Source: Desulfobacter sp.
Lineage (GTDB): Bacteria > Desulfobacterota > Desulfobacteria > Desulfobacterales > Desulfobacteraceae
Reading direction: 5' to 3'
Length of the DNA: 38,274 bases
Assembly: GCA_028768545.1 (NCBI GenBank)
Contig: CP054838.1
Location: forward strand, 696,727-735,000
Under the pieces are notes generated by a model. The model searched no databases. It was not told where the DNA came from and saw only the letters and a program-made list of their open reading frames with translations. The translations under genes and the position numbers were made by a program. Shown piece after piece: positions 35,933 to 38,274 of this stretch (its first letter is position 1; each line of letters starts with the position of its first letter).

Positions 35933-36446
35933 TGGGAATAAAATAGGCCAGATCCTCATGGGACAAGGCCTTTGCCTTTTCAATTATGGTTTGGGAATAC
36001 CGCCCCAATTCAATGAGAGCGGTTTGCTTCTCTAAATACATCTTCTCATCCATGCGCCTGGAATACCATAAAATTTTTGGCACCAAAAGGGCGTTTATAT
36101 AAGGGATGTTTTGATGCCGGCAGCATTTTGCCCCTTTGCCGTCATCCATGATGACAAAGGCCCCGGAGGGTGTGCCGGTCTGCTGGTGATAAAGGGCAAG
36201 GGTCTGTTGCTCCCCCATACCTTTTAAAGGAATGGGAAAGGTCATTTTGCCGGGTGTTTGAACCTGCACCTTGTTTTGGGTTTTCATTGTGCCAAAAAAT
36301 TGTGCCCCTGGATATCCTTTTATCCGGACTTCTTGAAAAACCTTTCGGGCCATGATCAGATGGTAGGCTTGGGTACACGGGATAAAAAGATCGGCCTTGA
36401 ACAGCAGAATGGCAGATGAGGCATCAATAAATACAGGGGTTATCAT
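35907..36446 (-). CDS. PIN-domain-like protein
   Basis: The 179-residue protein starts at ATG 36446, after AAGGAA. PIN-type acidic residues appear in FIDASSAILLF (first Asp), GEQQTLALYH (Glu) and FVIMDDGKGAKCCRH (paired Asp), followed by IPYINALLVPKIL, the usual strand-helix after the last acidic residue. PIN domains are RNases, often toxins, but no antitoxin-sized partner is adjacent. The downstream primase-like frame overlaps it. Length is above the usual 130-150 because of a C-terminal extension. Confidence 0.65.
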   Translation of the reverse strand: MITPVFIDASSAILLFKADLFIPCTQAYHLIMARKVFQEVRIKGYPGAQFFGTMKTQNKVQVQTPGKMTFPIPLKGMGEQQTLALYHQQTGTPSGAFVIMDDGKGAKCCRHQNIPYINALLVPKILWYSRRMDEKMYLEKQTALIELGRYSQTIIEKAKALSHEDLAYFIPNEKNHHPL

Positions 36447-36481
36447 TAAAATTCCTTAAAAATTTTAGAATTATCTTCAAA

Positions 36482-36508
36482 ATATTTATCTTAATCTAAG
36501 ATAAATAT
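36482..36508. repeat. Perfect palindrome at the IS4 insertion site
   Basis: Arms of 12 bases (ATATTTATCTTA and TAAGATAAATAT) flank ATC. The IS4 element inserted exactly at its right end, duplicating GATAAATAT. It stands 36 bases upstream of the PIN-like gene and might be its operator or the IS target preference. Confidence 0.6.
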
Positions 36509-37819
36509 CAGTAGTGTCCGGTTAGGTTGTTGCGTATAAAAAGCATCTAAAATCATTGAAAAAACAGTCTGTTTTGTGTTGACAAATGTGCGTAAAAATT
36601 TTTGTGCGCCTTGAAAACTTAACTCAAGGAGCTCAAATGACGCACATCTCAGTCCCTAAAAAACAACTACGGTCCCTGAACTTTGACAATTTCAGGTGCC
36701 CTCTGATAAAGTCACTTTCAAAAGCACCGGAATTACAATCTCGAGGAGACCGCCCTTTAAAAATGACATTCGAAGACCAGATAAATGCTTTGGTTTATTT
36801 CCATCTTCAGGAGCACAAGTCTGCCCGACATTTAATTCAGGATCTCAAGGAGAATGTTTTTGCTAAAGAAAATATTGCGCCAGACGGTGGTATCAGCCGT
36901 AGTAGTTTCTGTGAAGCCATCAATCACAGGGGACTCGAACAACTGCAATTTATCTTTGAGGATCTTTATAAACAGGCTCTTGAGTGTCATCCGGGTGAAC
37001 ACGCCGAGTTAGGAGAGTTGGTTTCCATTGACGGTAGTCTCATAAATGCAGTCCTTTCAATGCACTGGGCGAACTACAGAAAAGGAAGTAAAAAAGCCAA
37101 AGTACATTGCGGATTTGACATTAATCACGGAATCCCAAACAAAATCTTTTTGACTGAAGGCAACGGCGCTGAACGCACTTTTGTTCCCAAAATACTTTCC
37201 AAGGGGCAAACAGGTGTTATGGATCGTGGATATCAATCCCATAAAGAATTTGACCTGCTTCAGGAGCAAGGCAAACATTTTGTCTGCCGTATAAAAACCA
37301 GGACAACAAGAACAATTATTGATAACCACGAGACCCCTTCCGACAGCTACATTTTTTATGATGCACTGGTTAAACTTGGTACTCCGAATCAAAACCAGAC
37401 GAAAAGGCCTGTTCGGGTTGTTGGCTATAAAATTGCTGGCGTCAAATACTATGTGGCAACTGACAGGCATGATTTAACAGCGGAACAAATAGCAACAATT
37501 TATAAACTCCGGTGGACCATTGAGGATTTTTTCAAATGGTGGAAAGAACATCTGAAGGTATATCATCTCATTGCCCGCAGTGAATACGGCCTTATGGTTC
37601 AGATTCTTGGCGGCCTTATTACTTACCTGTTACTGGCAATCCATTGCCAAAAACAGTTTAATGAAAAGGTCACGATCAAAAGAGTTCGGCAGCTGCGAAC
37701 CGCCATTCTAAATGACCTGTTTGGCTGCGAGGAGCAGGGCTCTCATAGTTCAAACAGGGACAATATTGTCAAAGATCAAAAAATTATTGAGCAAGCAAAA
37801 ACCTAACCGGACATCACTG
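36509..37819 (+). mobile_element. IS4-family insertion sequence, complete
   Basis: The ends CAGTAGTGTCCGGTTAGGTT and AACCTAACCGGACATCACTG are inverted repeats with two mismatches. A 9-bp direct repeat GATAAATAT (36500-36508, 37820-37828) proves a simple insertion. The element is 1311 bp with one gene. A truncated sibling lies at 2300-2515. Confidence 0.94.
36637..37806 (+). CDS. IS4-family transposase
   Basis: The 389-residue transposase starts at ATG 36637, after AAGGAG. The DDE catalytic residues are Asp in LVSIDGSLINAV, Asp in GVMDRGYQSHKEF and Glu in the YREK signature YKLRWTIEDFFKWWK, which has exact IS4 spacing (Y-2-R-3-E-6-K). Full length, no lesion. The stop codon lies inside the right terminal repeat. 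Confidence 0.95.
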   Translation: MTHISVPKKQLRSLNFDNFRCPLIKSLSKAPELQSRGDRPLKMTFEDQINALVYFHLQEHKSARHLIQDLKENVFAKENIAPDGGISRSSFCEAINHRGLEQLQFIFEDLYKQALECHPGEHAELGELVSIDGSLINAVLSMHWANYRKGSKKAKVHCGFDINHGIPNKIFLTEGNGAERTFVPKILSKGQTGVMDRGYQSHKEFDLLQEQGKHFVCRIKTRTTRTIIDNHETPSDSYIFYDALVKLGTPNQNQTKRPVRVVGYKIAGVKYYVATDRHDLTAEQIATIYKLRWTIEDFFKWWKEHLKVYHLIARSEYGLMVQILGGLITYLLLAIHCQKQFNEKVTIKRVRQLRTAILNDLFGCEEQGSHSSNRDNIVKDQKIIEQAKT

Positions 37820-37975
37820 GATAAATATACATCAAAAACAGATAAAATTAAAACAAGGGCTTGCCCCAGCAGGGACCTGGTGGAATCTTGGTTTTTTGAA
37901 CTGTCTGAATTAAAAGGTAAATTTTTTGATTCTTTGATTGAGGTAAAAAAAAATGAAGAAAATTTAAAAAAGGGT

Positions 37976-38004
37976 TTGACAGGCATGGGGAATTCAGGCA
38001 TATT
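37976..38004 (+). promoter_or_regulatory. rRNA operon promoter
   Basis: TTGACA (37976-37981) and CATATT (37999-38004) are 17 bases apart. An A-rich stretch just upstream (37945-37972) could be an UP element. It stands about 140 bases before the 16S gene and 157 bases after the IS4 right end. The 37820-38143 stretch otherwise has no gene. Confidence 0.75.
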
Positions 38005-38056
38005 ACGCCGGTCTTCACGAGGGGACACGGCAACGCGGCCTTCGGGAAAACAAGTT

Positions 38057-38069
38057 TGATCTTTGAAAA
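38057..38069 (+). promoter_or_regulatory. boxA-like antitermination site of the rRNA leader
   Basis: TGATCTTTGAAAA resembles boxA (TGCTCTTTAACA in E. coli), which recruits Nus factors to keep rRNA transcription from terminating early. Its place between promoter and 16S gene fits. Confidence 0.6.
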
Positions 38070-38143
38070 TTGGTCAGTGAAGAAGAAAAGAGCAGGTCCG
38101 GCTTCGTTGGAAGCTGTGACCGCAAGTTTTAGTAAAAGGATTA

Positions 38144-38274
38144 TAACTGGAGAGTTTGATCCTGGCTCAGAATGAACGCTGGCGGCGTGCTTAACACATG
38201 CAAGTCGAACGAGAAAGGGATTGCTTGCAATCCTGAGTAGAGTGGCGCACGGGTGAGTAACACGTAGATAATCT
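38144..38274 (+). rRNA. rrs: 16S ribosomal RNA, 5' end (cut by window edge)
   Basis: AGAGTTTGATCCTGGCTCAG, the universal 27F site, is at 38151-38170, placing E. coli position 1 near 38144. GCGTGCTTAACACATGCAAG and GGCGCACGGGTGAGTAACAC follow as in all bacterial 16S genes. Only about 131 bases are in the window. The variable V1 stem (GAGAAAGGGATTGCTTGCAA) fits Desulfobacterota but cannot fix a genus. Confidence 0.97.

Noticed and set aside
1..38274. CRISPR array or prophage
   Set aside because: No regularly spaced direct repeats and no capsid, terminase, portal or phage integrase genes were seen; the only repeated sequences are IS copies and the MITE-like ends.

Overview
The window looks like an IS-rich chromosomal stretch of a sulfate-reducing Desulfobacterota bacterium, probably Desulfobacteraceae. 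This rests on the 16S rRNA 5' end at the right edge, the anaerobic (cbi-type) cobalamin genes, the acyl-CoA and fatty-alcohol-type redox genes, and a probable UGA-decoding selenoprotein. The genus is inference; no database was consulted.

Layout. 1-4709 is a pile of nested insertion sequences: an ISL3 3' end at the window edge, then an IS4 5' fragment cut by an IS6 element that is itself interrupted by a full ISL3. A GC-rich, strongly structured non-coding stretch (1592-1945) lies inside this region. 4938-11677 is a stable block: a 1398-residue PPDK-like dikinase with no PEP/pyruvate barrel, a long GAPDH homologue, a secreted DUF3108 protein and, on the other strand, a short rhodanese-like gene. 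The active-site Cys-x-Cys of that gene is encoded as TGA-GGC-TGA and is followed by a hairpin resembling the fdhF SECIS. 11870-20056 is a graveyard: an M20 peptidase, a PAS-GGDEF-EAL protein, a REC-HPt protein and a ferredoxin are all truncated or broken around IS6, ISKra4-like and IS256 elements. The intact ISKra4-like element has an 8-bp target duplication and a probable -1 frameshift site.

20323-29790 (minus strand) carries a subtilase, a sigma-54 activator with TPR and GAF regions, and a MarR-headed lipid-type redox cluster: GMC oxidoreductase, Fe-dependent alcohol dehydrogenase, SCP2 protein and acyl-CoA dehydrogenase. The subtilase and the alcohol dehydrogenase each lose frame at a run of nine A's, and both are restored by a tenth A. 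The activator has a frameshift and an internal deletion. 30046-35281 (plus strand) is a tight operon: cbiC, cbiA, cbiD, a diguanylate cyclase and an EamA transporter. cbiA has no ATG, GTG or TTG in frame before its P-loop.

35282-38274 holds repeat ends, a PIN-like protein, a primase-like fragment, an intact IS4 element with a 9-bp target duplication, and then the promoter, boxA and first bases of a 16S rRNA gene.

The most interesting item is the double-UGA rhodanese at 11366-11677, which standard gene calling would truncate or miss.
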